Notes under the pieces: generated by a model
Database searches by the model: none
The model's input: only the letters and a program-made list of their open reading frames with translations
What the model was told of the DNA's origin: nothing
In this document: positions 27,240-36,830 of the stretch, one piece after another
Layout: each line of letters opens with the position of its first letter
How positions within the stretch are numbered: position 1 is the stretch's first letter
Made by a program: the position numbers and the translations under genes
DNA from: Bacteroides sp. GM023
GTDB taxonomy: Bacteria; Bacteroidota; Bacteroidia; Bacteroidales; Bacteroidaceae
Direction of reading: 5' to 3'
Length of the DNA stretch: 64,000 nt
Assembly: GCF_014750685.1 (NCBI RefSeq)
Contig: NZ_JAAXGE010000002.1
Coordinates: 868,001-932,000, forward strand

Positions 27240-28124
27240 ATGAAAAAGATATTGATACTATTAATTTGCTTATTACCCGTCATCACCTTTACAGCGTGTG
27301 ATGATAAGGATGATATACGTAAAGATATTGACGACCTGAATGCCCGTTTGGATGCTTTGGAAGATGACCTTGTAGATTTGAACACAGGCATTAAATCTTT
27401 CCAGGACGCAATGAAAGGACTCGTTCTTATAACTGACTACTCAATGGACGAGAAGGGAAATTACACCCTCACATTGAGTGATGGTAAAAAGTTAGTTATC
27501 TATAGTGGTCAACCTGCCGGAGAGATTCCTACACTTGGCGTTAATGACGCAGGTAACTGGACATACACTCTTAATGGAGAAACAAAAGAATTGACAGATA
27601 AGGCTGGCAATCCCTGTCCGGCTGTTCCGGTAGACGGAAAAGACGGAAAGACACCGACCATATCAATTGATTCGGATGGCTATTGGTGTTATACCATTGA
27701 AGGCGGCGAAGTACAGCGCATAGAAGGTCGTTATAATATTGCTAATATTGAGAAAATTCCAGGTGGCATATTCTCAAGTGTCACAGTAGAGGGTAATAAT
27801 ATGACGTTTGGTTTTGCTGACGGTTCGACAACCATACCTTTATTGGGTGGTTTGAATCTGGCTTTTTCAAACGTATCGGGAGAACTTACTTCCGTAACAG
27901 TAGCCAAAGCAGGTTCCATAACTATAACTGCAACGCCGACCAATGTCGACAATATCATTATCGACCAAACTCCTTTGAAGGTAAATCTGACGGATGCTGC
28001 ATCCGATAATTTAACGGTTAGCGCGAAAGGAGTAGCAGCGGGCGAGTATACTGTTTATTTCCAGATATTCTCTAAAGAAGGATATAGATTGATTAAACCA
28101 TTGAAAGTGACGGTTAGTGAATAA
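27240..28124 (+). CDS. Short coiled-coil/DUF4988-like surface lipoprotein, second of three paralogues
   Basis: The 294-residue lipoprotein (lipobox TFTAC, Cys20) is a reduced version of its two neighbours. It keeps the N-terminal coiled coil (DDIRKDIDDLNARLDALEDD), the DUF4988-like module with LTLSDGKKL and GNWTYTLNG/GYWCYTIEG strands, and an Ig-like domain (about 200-294), but lacks the C-terminal beta-helix. A collagen-like PVDGKDGKTP turn joins two of the modules, as seen in trimeric fibre proteins. It is flanked by 11 and 29 bp to its neighbours, so it is part of the operon and not a fragment: the frame is intact and ends with a clear strand (LKVTVSE). It may be a stalk or structural subunit, or a glycan-binding protein. 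Function is unknown. Confidence 0.7.
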   Translation: MKKILILLICLLPVITFTACDDKDDIRKDIDDLNARLDALEDDLVDLNTGIKSFQDAMKGLVLITDYSMDEKGNYTLTLSDGKKLVIYSGQPAGEIPTLGVNDAGNWTYTLNGETKELTDKAGNPCPAVPVDGKDGKTPTISIDSDGYWCYTIEGGEVQRIEGRYNIANIEKIPGGIFSSVTVEGNNMTFGFADGSTTIPLLGGLNLAFSNVSGELTSVTVAKAGSITITATPTNVDNIIIDQTPLKVNLTDAASDNLTVSAKGVAAGEYTVYFQIFSKEGYRLIKPLKVTVSE

Positions 28125-28153
28125 GTCGAACTAATAAAAGCAAAGAAATTATT

Positions 28154-30094
28154 ATGAAATTCTATAAATCATTCATATTATTCAGTTTGTTGGCATTGAC
28201 TTTTGTGTCATGCAACACAGACGACCTGGAAAGAGACATTGATGCTCTAAAAGACCGTGTGGCGAATTTCGAAGCACAGGTTCAGCAGTTAAACGATGAA
28301 ATGAACATCATTCGTGTGCTGTTGGATGGTAACAAGACTATTACAGATTATTCTGTTAATGGTGATACTTATACACTAACTTTAAGTAATGGCGAAACAT
28401 TGACTTTAACTCCGGGTGCAACCGGTGGCAATTATCCTTCTATTGAAATCGGTGAAAACGGAAATTGGTTTATTGGTGGAAAGGATACAGGTCTGCGTGC
28501 CAAAGCAGAAGATGGAGACGATGCGTCAATTACTCCTAAATTTAAGATTGAAGCTAATCCGGCAGATGGAGGAAAAAAATACTGGTGGGTAAGTTATGAC
28601 AATGGGACGAATTGGAGTGTTTTAGAAAACGGCTTGGCCGAAGGAACAAATAGCCAAACAAATCCGATCAAATCTGCGATAGTGGAAGGAGATAACTTTA
28701 AGGTTACTCTGAATGATGGGACTGAACATCTTATTCCTATTATAAAAGGACTGGAATGTGCTATTAATGCTCCGGCGTCTATGACTAACGGTTTCTGGAT
28801 GGTAGCAGGAGGAACAGCGTCTTCTCTTACTGTAAAAGTAAATTTGGTTGAAGGAGATTTAGTACGGGTGAATGCTCCGACAGACTGGAATGCAAAGGTA
28901 TTGCCATACGTGACTGGTGCGAAAGAAGTTACTGTAACTGTAACCCCGCCTTCTACAGCAAGCGAATGTGTAATTGTAGTAGAGGTGACTCATGGAGTGA
29001 ATACTGCTACGGATCAGATTAAGGCAAAAACGATAACAAATAGCTACTGGGCAGAATATCAAGCCGGGTTGGATATTAAAGTTGGAAATTTAGTTATTAA
29101 TAAGTATGATTATCCGAATGCGGAATTAATATCTGAAGATAATGCAGGTAGTTTTACTGTGTTTACAACAGATAAGGTTTATTTCATTGATGCAGATATT
29201 AGTCTTACTGCAAAAATGTCCATACAAGATTATCTTATTCTGATTAATAATAATCCGGATAAGAGAGCGACGGTAGAAATGGGAGCTGGCAAGTACTTTG
29301 CTTTTAATTCATCAAATGCGACAGCAACAGGTCTTTTGTGCAAAGGTTTGATTCTTGATGGCACATTAAATGCCAATTATTTGTCAACTTTAGAAGGAAA
29401 GGGAACCTGTATGTTTGAATACTTGGCTATGGATGATTGTATTATTAAATTGGGTAAAGCAGGGAATGGCCGTGCACTGTTTAGTATATCTTCTGGGAGT
29501 AACACTACTATCTCTATAAAGAATTTTATACTTAATTCATGCCGTTTCTCATTGACGAATGGTAGTGCCGAAACGAAAATTATTAATTTCCATCCCAATA
29601 ATGCGACATTTGCCAATTCGAATATTCAGATAACAAATAATGTATTCTATGCTGAAGATGCGGCTACAACCATTGATTTGAAATTATTAGTTTATGCTAA
29701 TACGAATATTACTTTCCTTGTTGAAAGAAATACATTTGTCAACGTTGTTCCGAACTCTTCACAAGGATATATTCAAGGAATCCCGAGCAATGAGAGCTTA
29801 TTGGCTAAGAATATAGTATGGAATGGTGGAGCTTGGAATGGTGGTTGCAACTGGATTAGTTCTAAGGCGGGATCATCGACTCCATCAGACAAGACAAAGA
29901 TTGAGGATAATATTGTGTTTGACGAGAGTGGAGCAAAATGGTTGTTCTTTAGAGGTGGTAACGGCACACCTTCAGGGATAACAAATGCTATAACGCCTTT
30001 GAAAGGCTCTCCTTTTGTAAGTACAGACTTTGCTGCTGGTACATTCATTCTGAATGATACTTATAAAGGAAAATATGGTTCGGACATTGAATAA
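28154..30094 (+). CDS. Coiled-coil/DUF4988-like surface lipoprotein with C-terminal beta-helix, third of three paralogues
   Basis: The 646-residue lipoprotein (lipobox TFVSC, Cys20) repeats the design of the protein encoded at 25267. It has a coiled coil (LERDIDALKDRVANFEAQVQ), a DUF4988-like module (YTLTLSNGETLTLTPG, GENGNWFIGGK), an Ig-like part and a beta-helix of about 320 residues (ILNSCRFSLTNGS, NIQITNNVFYAEDA). The two long proteins look alike in layout, with similar N-termini (MKYIKSYILF and MKFYKSFILF) but diverged C-termini. That suggests duplication followed by change of ligand. The 3' two thirds is A+T-rich. It is the last gene before a 17-bp perfect hairpin that separates the binding-protein half of the operon from the enzyme half. 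A lyase activity cannot be excluded. Confidence 0.7.
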   Translation: MKFYKSFILFSLLALTFVSCNTDDLERDIDALKDRVANFEAQVQQLNDEMNIIRVLLDGNKTITDYSVNGDTYTLTLSNGETLTLTPGATGGNYPSIEIGENGNWFIGGKDTGLRAKAEDGDDASITPKFKIEANPADGGKKYWWVSYDNGTNWSVLENGLAEGTNSQTNPIKSAIVEGDNFKVTLNDGTEHLIPIIKGLECAINAPASMTNGFWMVAGGTASSLTVKVNLVEGDLVRVNAPTDWNAKVLPYVTGAKEVTVTVTPPSTASECVIVVEVTHGVNTATDQIKAKTITNSYWAEYQAGLDIKVGNLVINKYDYPNAELISEDNAGSFTVFTTDKVYFIDADISLTAKMSIQDYLILINNNPDKRATVEMGAGKYFAFNSSNATATGLLCKGLILDGTLNANYLSTLEGKGTCMFEYLAMDDCIIKLGKAGNGRALFSISSGSNTTISIKNFILNSCRFSLTNGSAETKIINFHPNNATFANSNIQITNNVFYAEDAATTIDLKLLVYANTNITFLVERNTFVNVVPNSSQGYIQGIPSNESLLAKNIVWNGGAWNGGCNWISSKAGSSTPSDKTKIEDNIVFDESGAKWLFFRGGNGTPSGITNAITPLKGSPFVSTDFAAGTFILNDTYKGKYGSDIE

Positions 30095-30140
30095 ATGAAG
30101 ATAAGGAATAATAATGTGATCTCTTGATTATATTGTATGG

Positions 30141-30196
30141 AATAAGGCGAAGAATCTTTGGTGCTAAGTATATAGTGGTAGATTCTTCGCCTTATT
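30141..30196 (+). terminator. Intra-operon 17-bp hairpin (partial terminator or attenuator)
   Basis: AATAAGGCGAAGAATCT at 30141-30157 pairs perfectly with 30180-30196, leaving a 22-nt loop. It is followed by A+T-rich DNA with TTTTAATTT. It stands between the binding-lipoprotein genes and the lyase/fucosidase genes, so it could reduce read-through or protect the 3' end of the upstream mRNA. Confidence 0.7.
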
Positions 30197-30216
30197 AATA
30201 GATTTTAATTTAACAT

Positions 30217-32499
30217 ATGAAAAGCATGAAACTGAATTTATACGCTACTGTCACTACTTTTATCTTAGCTGTTAATATAGCCTTTTCTTCCTGCTCTGAC
30301 GATGAAGTAGTAAACAACAATCCCATCCCCGACCAACCGGAGCAAATAACGGAACTTATCACCCAATACAATACAAATATTTCTGCCTATCAAGCCATGT
30401 TGGCAAATAAGGTAGAGATTGTAGACTATACTTCTGACGAGAAAGGGCACTACAAACTTCAATTGAGCAATCAACAAATAGCAGATGTGTATGCCCAAAC
30501 TGCCGAAGATAAAGATATTCCTCTTTTGGGCATTGATGAAGAAGGTTATTGGAACTATCAATTAGAAGGTGCTTCTTATGTCCTGACAGACTTGCAAGGC
30601 AATCCGGCTTCCGCCCTGAATAAAACCGGAAAAGCAGTCTTTACCCCCCTGATAGGAATAGGTGAGGACGGCTATTGGCAAGTTTCCTATAACGGCTATC
30701 AGTGGAAACGACTAAGTAATTCTCCGGTTCCATCCCTGACAGGAAAAACAGCCAAAAACTTCTCCCTTTACCGTTCAGCCACTTTGAATGAAGAAACAGG
30801 TACAATTGTCCTGGAACCCCGTATCGGAGAAAGCTCATTGACACTTCCTACCCATAATAGCAATACTACACCCGCGTGGAAGAAATTTCTGATGAACAGT
30901 GACGATAATATGTTACTCGACTTCTCCTATGCCGGATATAAACATGGAGAAGTAGCACCACCCGATGGCTTTTCACTAGGATATGAGGTGATGAACGTGA
31001 AACAGCGTATGGAAGAGAAGAAGATGAGTGCCCGGGAAGCCTTGATAGATATTCTGAAAGAGAAGAAAATGACCCGTAACGGTGATAAAAACGGTAATAA
31101 TCCGAATGCACGCATTGTTATCTATTTTCCTGCGGGAGAATATGTTTTGCACAACGAGGACGACAACGGAATGAGAGAACCTGAAGCCGGAAAAACATAT
31201 GCCACAGATAGCAAGGGAAATAACACGAGCTATCGTATTCCTATTAACGGCGGATACTTCGTTATTAAAGGCGACGGACCGGATAAGACTAAGTTAATCA
31301 TGGAAACACCTAATTTGCCGGATAGCAAGGAAGTGATGTACTCGTCACCGTCTTTGCTTGATATTAAGCATAATTCAGGATTAAAGAAACTATGTGATGT
31401 AACGGCTGACGCTGCCAGAGGTAGCCATACAGTAGAAGTTTCTGATGCTACTATGCTGAATACGGGTGACTGGGTATGTCTTTATCTGTTGAACAATGAC
31501 CCCGAACTTGTGAATAAAGAGTTGACTCCTTATCCTGTAGAAGCAACCATGGTTAATATTATAGAAAACGGTGTACGGGTTCAGGACTTTCATCAGATTA
31601 TAGCAAAAAGCGGTAATCGTATCACTTTCAAAGAGCCCATCATGCACGAAGTAGAAGCACGTTGGGGATGGGAAATCCACCAATATCCTCATTATGAGGA
31701 AGTAGGAGTAGAGGATCTTACTTTTGTGGGAAATGCCGTAGATGATTTCAAGCATCATAGAACCTGGGAAGATGATGGCGCATACAAGCCTGTGGATATG
31801 ACCCGCTTAACTAACTCCTGGATGCGCCGTGTCAAATTTACGAGTGTCAGTGAAGCCAGTTCTATAACAAACAGTGCTAATATCTCCGTCTACAATATAA
31901 CCATTGATGGTAACCGGGGACACTCTGCCATCCGTTCCGCCGGTTCTTCGCGTGTGTTCATCGGGAAGGTGACAGACCGTACGAATGGTTTATTGATAGA
32001 TGACAGGAATATCCGTGAAGAAGGTGCCGGACAATATCATGCCTGCGGAGTATCAAAACCAAGTATGGGAGCCGTCATTTGGCGTGTACATTGGGGAAAA
32101 GATGCTTGTTTTGAGTCGCATGCCACTCAACCGCGTGCTACGCTGATAGATGCCTGCCGGGGAGGATTCATGCAATTCCGCCAAGGTGGTGACTATGACC
32201 AGCTTCCTAATCATCTTGACGATCTCACCATTTGGAATATGTATTCGGAAAGATCACGTGTGGCAGGCGGGAATTCTGCCCCTGCCGGTGTGTTCGATTG
32301 GTGGCGTATTGGCTTTAAAGGATGGAAGTTCCTTCCGCCGGTTATTGTAGGTTTCCATGGTGATCCGCTGAATTTTGTACAGGAACAAGTGAAACTGGAT
32401 GAAAGTCATGGCACTCCCGTAGAGCCGGAATCGCTTTACGAAGCACAGTTAGAGAAACGTTTGGGCTTTGTTCCCGACTGGCTAAAAGAACTGAAGTAA
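30217..32499 (+). CDS. PL29-like (DUF4955) surface polysaccharide lyase, candidate chondroitin/hyaluronan lyase
   Basis: The 760-residue lipoprotein (lipobox AFSSC, Cys26) begins with a DUF4988-like module related to those of the three upstream lipoproteins (VDYTSDEKGHYKLQLS, LGIDEEGYWNYQLEG, GIGEDGYWQVSYNG). From about residue 230 a large region with beta-helix features follows (PNARIVIYFPAGEYVL, INGGYFVIKGDGPDKTKLIM, VEDLTFVGNAVDDF) and a C-terminal FDWWRIGFKGWKFLPP segment. This is the layout I remember for DUF4955 proteins and for BT3328, founder of PL29, a chondroitin/hyaluronan lyase. The assignment rests on memory, not alignment. Catalytic residues are not known to me. It opens the enzyme half of the operon, 44 bp before the second PL8, and is expected to cut polymer at the cell surface. 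Confidence 0.65.
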   Translation: MKSMKLNLYATVTTFILAVNIAFSSCSDDEVVNNNPIPDQPEQITELITQYNTNISAYQAMLANKVEIVDYTSDEKGHYKLQLSNQQIADVYAQTAEDKDIPLLGIDEEGYWNYQLEGASYVLTDLQGNPASALNKTGKAVFTPLIGIGEDGYWQVSYNGYQWKRLSNSPVPSLTGKTAKNFSLYRSATLNEETGTIVLEPRIGESSLTLPTHNSNTTPAWKKFLMNSDDNMLLDFSYAGYKHGEVAPPDGFSLGYEVMNVKQRMEEKKMSAREALIDILKEKKMTRNGDKNGNNPNARIVIYFPAGEYVLHNEDDNGMREPEAGKTYATDSKGNNTSYRIPINGGYFVIKGDGPDKTKLIMETPNLPDSKEVMYSSPSLLDIKHNSGLKKLCDVTADAARGSHTVEVSDATMLNTGDWVCLYLLNNDPELVNKELTPYPVEATMVNIIENGVRVQDFHQIIAKSGNRITFKEPIMHEVEARWGWEIHQYPHYEEVGVEDLTFVGNAVDDFKHHRTWEDDGAYKPVDMTRLTNSWMRRVKFTSVSEASSITNSANISVYNITIDGNRGHSAIRSAGSSRVFIGKVTDRTNGLLIDDRNIREEGAGQYHACGVSKPSMGAVIWRVHWGKDACFESHATQPRATLIDACRGGFMQFRQGGDYDQLPNHLDDLTIWNMYSERSRVAGGNSAPAGVFDWWRIGFKGWKFLPPVIVGFHGDPLNFVQEQVKLDESHGTPVEPESLYEAQLEKRLGFVPDWLKELK

Positions 32500-32542
32500 G
32501 AACATGACACTTAACGACAACCCTTATAATAATTGATTGATT

Positions 32543-34972
32543 ATGAAATTAAGAAACCTGATCTGCTTATTCTTGTTATGTGGTGGGGGAGGAATACCTC
32601 TTCATGGTGCAGCAAGCACATGTCCCGTTACTCATATGCAAGCAGAAATGTCACAATCTGATATTTCCACCCAAAAGAAGGAACTGAATGAATTTCGGAA
32701 AAAGTATAAACTTACTGCTCCGAAAGCTAATCCCAATGAGGTAGAAGCTGCTTTGATGCAGATACAAATGTATCAGTTGGAACGAGTGAATGCAACGACC
32801 GTCACAGGGAGCTCATTGCTGAACAAAGACAAAATCACACTTCAGCAGGGAAGAGATATCGCAAAGACGGTACGTGCCCTGGCTTTTGCGGCATTTAAGG
32901 ACGGTGGCGCGGCGAAGAAGGACTTGTTTCTGTTTTTGGATTACTTGTTTTCTCAAAATATTATAGAGAGTATTCCCAAATATAAGTATAGCAATTATAA
33001 CGATGTCCGTAAAGTCCCGGCTGATTTATTAAGTGCGTTACCTGTATGTGACGATATGCGGAAAAGCCGGTTGATAGTAGCGGCTCAGAACCTGCTGGAA
33101 GCAGACCAGCTAAATCTTAGCGACGAAGAAATCAGGCAAAAAGTTAATTCGGATTATATCTATAATGTCGTTCCGCATCTGTTTGTCTGTGCTGTCCATA
33201 ACCCGGATGAGGAGCAGGCAATCAAAGACTTGTCTGCTTTCTCACACTTTTTGTCCGCGTGTACACAATATAGTCCCAGCGGATATGATGTGTTGAAGCC
33301 GGATGGCACCGGATTCCATCATAATACCCATTATAATGGATATATGTACTCTTACAGGACCTGGGTGGAGTATATGGGACGCTTGAAAGGTACTTCTTTC
33401 CGCATAGAAAAGGAAGCATATCAGCGGATGAGCAAAGCAGTAGTCAGTGTTTATTTGATGGCCGTTCGCTCAAATTCTGATAAGGATCGTTATTTTGCGA
33501 ATAGTATGGCAGGAAGACACCCTTTCACAGGGCTGGATGTGAATTTTTCGCAGCAGCTTTTTGAAACATTGATTGAAGTAGGAGCAGATATACTTGGCAT
33601 ACCTTATGATAAGGAATTGGCTGCTTATTATAACTATTTCTATAAGACAAAGAAATATAAGGACGCTCCCGAACTGAATGTGGATGGTTTCTATCAATTC
33701 AATTATAGCCCTGCCGGAGTGTATAGACAGGATAATTGGGTAGCCGTCATGCGTTGCCCGACTACTAATTTTTGGGGCGGAGAGATATATAGCAAAACGA
33801 ACCGCTTTGGTAGATACCAAAGTCACGGAACATTGGAGATCCTTTATGAAGGCGGATTGTCAAAATGCGGTTATCCTGCGGATAAAGAGAAGAAAAGTGC
33901 AGGTTGGGACTGGAATATGATGCCGGGAAGTACCACCGTACATTATACTGACTGGAAAGAGATGATGCCTAATAAGAATGATACTGACCGTTTCGATCAG
34001 AAATCGGCTACTACCAACTTTGCAGGTGCCTTATCCTGGAAAGACTGTGGCATCTTTGCGTCAGCTTTCGACCAGGATGACCGTTGGGGAAGCCGTCGTT
34101 TTGAACCCACCAATCTCTCATTCTGTAAGTCTGTATTTGCTATTGATGGCATGCTGTTTAGTTTAGGGACAGATATCTCGGCAAAAGGTACGTATCCCGA
34201 CGAATGGATTACTGCTACAAACCTTTTCCAATCCATTATTTCAAAAGATTGCAAACAGCTGATAGTAGATGGCAAGGAAATAGAAAAAGGCAAGGAATTA
34301 GTTATTGATTCACAGGCTCCGGCCTGGATAGTGGCTCCTACTACTACCGGATATTTTATACCGAAGGGACATGACAAGCTGATCGTTAAATATGAAGAAC
34401 AAACGACTCCTGCATCAGTAGGAATGGCTGTAGAATCCGGTAAGGAAGTTGCCGCAAAAGCTTATTTGAATCACGGAGTGAAACCCGGGAAGAAGAATTA
34501 TCAGTTTATGGTTGTTCCGGGCACGACTCCCGAAAAGATGAAGGAGCTTGCAGCGCAGCAGGAAAAAGAGCGTATCTTTAAGGTTATTGCCGCACAGGAC
34601 TCCGTGCATGTGATTAAGCACCTTCCTTCGGCTACGACAGCTTACGCATTCTTTGCGCCGGCTTCTAATCTATCTGCCGGTGTAGTATGTGCTTCCGAAA
34701 CTGAACTATTGGTGATGGAACGTCCGGATAAGGCAGGAAAGAAGCTGGAACTGGCTTTATGCAACCCGAATCTTCGCCCGGAAACGATTGCAAAGAATAA
34801 CTGGAAGCCGACTCCCACACAAGTTTCGATAGAGTTGAAAGGAAAATGGACTGTAGAAGCCGGAGATAAGGACCTGCAAGTATCACTGGAAAGTAACAGT
34901 CGCGGAAATACGATTTTGAAAACTACGCTTTCCGAAGGCAGTCCGGCATATGTATCATTAGTGAATAAATAG
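32543..34972 (+). CDS. Second PL8-type polysaccharide lyase (short form)
   Basis: The 809-residue exported protein has an alpha/alpha toroid (about 50-370) and a following super-sandwich (about 380-805), the PL8 layout, but lacks the N-terminal jelly roll of the 1024-residue enzyme at 13083. The candidate tetrad is complete: H260 and Y267 in FHHNTHYNGYMY with the same spacing as His501/Tyr508 of chondroitinase ABC, R325 in SMAGRHPFTG, and E414 in GGEIYSKTNRFGRY. It should be an active lyase on a uronic-acid-containing glycan; substrate preference is open. An upstream TTG at 32537 is rejected in favour of the ATG at 32543. The signal peptide shows a Cys in the hydrophobic core (LLCGGGG) that is not a clear lipobox. 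It lies 21 bp before the fucosidase gene. Confidence 0.82.
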   Translation: MKLRNLICLFLLCGGGGIPLHGAASTCPVTHMQAEMSQSDISTQKKELNEFRKKYKLTAPKANPNEVEAALMQIQMYQLERVNATTVTGSSLLNKDKITLQQGRDIAKTVRALAFAAFKDGGAAKKDLFLFLDYLFSQNIIESIPKYKYSNYNDVRKVPADLLSALPVCDDMRKSRLIVAAQNLLEADQLNLSDEEIRQKVNSDYIYNVVPHLFVCAVHNPDEEQAIKDLSAFSHFLSACTQYSPSGYDVLKPDGTGFHHNTHYNGYMYSYRTWVEYMGRLKGTSFRIEKEAYQRMSKAVVSVYLMAVRSNSDKDRYFANSMAGRHPFTGLDVNFSQQLFETLIEVGADILGIPYDKELAAYYNYFYKTKKYKDAPELNVDGFYQFNYSPAGVYRQDNWVAVMRCPTTNFWGGEIYSKTNRFGRYQSHGTLEILYEGGLSKCGYPADKEKKSAGWDWNMMPGSTTVHYTDWKEMMPNKNDTDRFDQKSATTNFAGALSWKDCGIFASAFDQDDRWGSRRFEPTNLSFCKSVFAIDGMLFSLGTDISAKGTYPDEWITATNLFQSIISKDCKQLIVDGKEIEKGKELVIDSQAPAWIVAPTTTGYFIPKGHDKLIVKYEEQTTPASVGMAVESGKEVAAKAYLNHGVKPGKKNYQFMVVPGTTPEKMKELAAQQEKERIFKVIAAQDSVHVIKHLPSATTAYAFFAPASNLSAGVVCASETELLVMERPDKAGKKLELALCNPNLRPETIAKNNWKPTPTQVSIELKGKWTVEAGDKDLQVSLESNSRGNTILKTTLSEGSPAYVSLVNK

Positions 34973-34993
34973 AGTTAAGCATAAAACAAAACT

Positions 34994-36796
34994 ATGAATT
35001 TAAGAAAGTTAGTAGGCACATTATTACTAAGCTGGGTGTTTGTGTGCGGGCAAGCCAAACAACCGGTAGATATGGATTGGTGGCGTGAAGGCCGCTTTGG
35101 AATGTTCATCCATTGGGGGCTTTACTCCGTTGCTGCCGGAGAATGGAATGGAAAACCTGTAGAGGGTATTGGCGAATGGATACAGAACTTTGCGAAGGTT
35201 CCGAATAGCGAATATGAGCAACTGGCAGATAAGTTCACTTTGTCCAACTATGATCCGGATGCATGGGTAAAGTTGGCAAAGCAGGCAGGAGCACGTTATA
35301 TCGTGTTTACGACTAAACATCACGAAGGCTTCTGTCTTTATCCGAGTGAAGTTTCAGATTTTGATATCGAACGTACCCCTTATAAGAGAGACCCTTTGAA
35401 AGAGTTGGTAGAGGCCTGCCGTAGACAGGGATTGAAGGTTGGATTCTATTATTCTCATCGACAGGATTGGAGGGAAGAAGATGCGGCCGTTATGAAGAAT
35501 GAATATGACGGGCATTATGATAAGCCAAAATCCGAGGTAAAACCCAATTTGGACCGATATATCAAAGAAAAAGCTCTGCCGCAAATGAAAGAGTTGCTTA
35601 CCCGGTATGGTAAGATTGACTTGTTGTGGTACGATACTCCGTTTGATTTGACAAAGGAACAAAGCCGGACATTTGTAAATGTGGTCAGAGAACTGCAACC
35701 GGAATGTATAATTAATGGTCGCGTGGGTTATAACCTGGGTGATTATGGTGCATTGGGAGATAATGAAATGCCTTGCTCACGTGTGAACATGGATTTGGAG
35801 ATGGTCGCCACCATGAATCATACCTGGGGATATAAGAAGAATGACCATGACTGGAAAAGTCCGAAAGACATACTTTGTTCGCTGATAGAATGTGCAAGCC
35901 GTGGAGTGAACTATATGATTAATATCGGTCCGAAAGAGGATGGAACCGTACCGCAGCCAAGTGTTGATATCATGAACTTTATCGGTGACTGGATGCAGGC
36001 AAATTCAGAATCTGTCTATGGAACATCGGGTAATCCTTTCAATGATAATTTTCCCTGGGGATATGCTACCCATAAGGATAATGTCGTCTATCTGCATATG
36101 TTGCGCGAACCCCTCAATAGGCGTATTATATTGAAAGGTCTTCTGTCTCCTGTAGAGAAAGCCGAGATTCTATCTTCCGGCAGGGTTGTTCCTGTATCGG
36201 ATAAAGGACATTACGCCTTGACGATTCCTGCTGAACTGGATTACGGTCAAATACCGGTTGTGAAGTTGGTGTGCAAGGCTCCTGTTCGTTTCAGCGAAGA
36301 CAACTATATGAATGAGAATGTAGTCAGTATTCCTGTCGCTAATGGAAAAATCATTCCGGGGAAGGAAGGGAGCCTTAGCATTGCAGAAGGCGGGAATACA
36401 CAGAATTTCCATGCGGGGACAGGCAAGTTACAGTTGAAATGTGAAATTGACGAACCGGGGACCTATAAAGTACGAATCTTTACCAGCCGTCACTGGAGAA
36501 GAACATTTGCCGAAGGAGCGAAAATAACACTGAAAGTGGACGACAATCCTTCCTTTAATTCTGTCCTGATGCAGAAAGATGGTGAATTGGCTAATGTGCG
36601 TCAGAATTCGTATCCGGAGACATGGAGTGATGTTGGTACAGTGAACTTCAGACAGAAAGGAATGAAAGAACTGGAGCTTGCGGTAAATTCTACAGGAACA
36701 TTCAGCCGTTTGGGATTCTTCGGTGAAGATATTCAGAATGAAAGTGAAAACAATATTCGTTTTATGAGAATAGAACTTATAAAAGAGGCTCGCTAA
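34994..36796 (+). CDS. GH29 alpha-L-fucosidase
   Basis: The 600-residue exported enzyme has a signal peptide ending near VCGQAK and a GH29 (beta/alpha)8 barrel to about residue 345. Family residues are visible: H40-W41 in GMFIHWGLYS, H109-H110 in FTTKHHEGFCLY, and the nucleophile candidate D214 in KIDLLWYDTP. NYMINIGPKEDG closes the barrel. Two beta-sandwich regions follow, the last one (GTGKLQLKCEIDEPGTYKVRI) carbohydrate-binding-like. It should release alpha-L-fucose with retention. Subfamily A or B, and thus linkage preference, was not resolved; the acid/base Glu could not be located without a structure. It is the last gene of the operon after two lyases, which suggests that the substrate carries fucose branches. 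A strong terminator follows. Confidence 0.9.
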   Translation: MNLRKLVGTLLLSWVFVCGQAKQPVDMDWWREGRFGMFIHWGLYSVAAGEWNGKPVEGIGEWIQNFAKVPNSEYEQLADKFTLSNYDPDAWVKLAKQAGARYIVFTTKHHEGFCLYPSEVSDFDIERTPYKRDPLKELVEACRRQGLKVGFYYSHRQDWREEDAAVMKNEYDGHYDKPKSEVKPNLDRYIKEKALPQMKELLTRYGKIDLLWYDTPFDLTKEQSRTFVNVVRELQPECIINGRVGYNLGDYGALGDNEMPCSRVNMDLEMVATMNHTWGYKKNDHDWKSPKDILCSLIECASRGVNYMINIGPKEDGTVPQPSVDIMNFIGDWMQANSESVYGTSGNPFNDNFPWGYATHKDNVVYLHMLREPLNRRIILKGLLSPVEKAEILSSGRVVPVSDKGHYALTIPAELDYGQIPVVKLVCKAPVRFSEDNYMNENVVSIPVANGKIIPGKEGSLSIAEGGNTQNFHAGTGKLQLKCEIDEPGTYKVRIFTSRHWRRTFAEGAKITLKVDDNPSFNSVLMQKDGELANVRQNSYPETWSDVGTVNFRQKGMKELELAVNSTGTFSRLGFFGEDIQNESENNIRFMRIELIKEAR

Positions 36797-36830
36797 CCGG
36801 AACTTTACTTTTATAAGAAGTGCTAAAATA

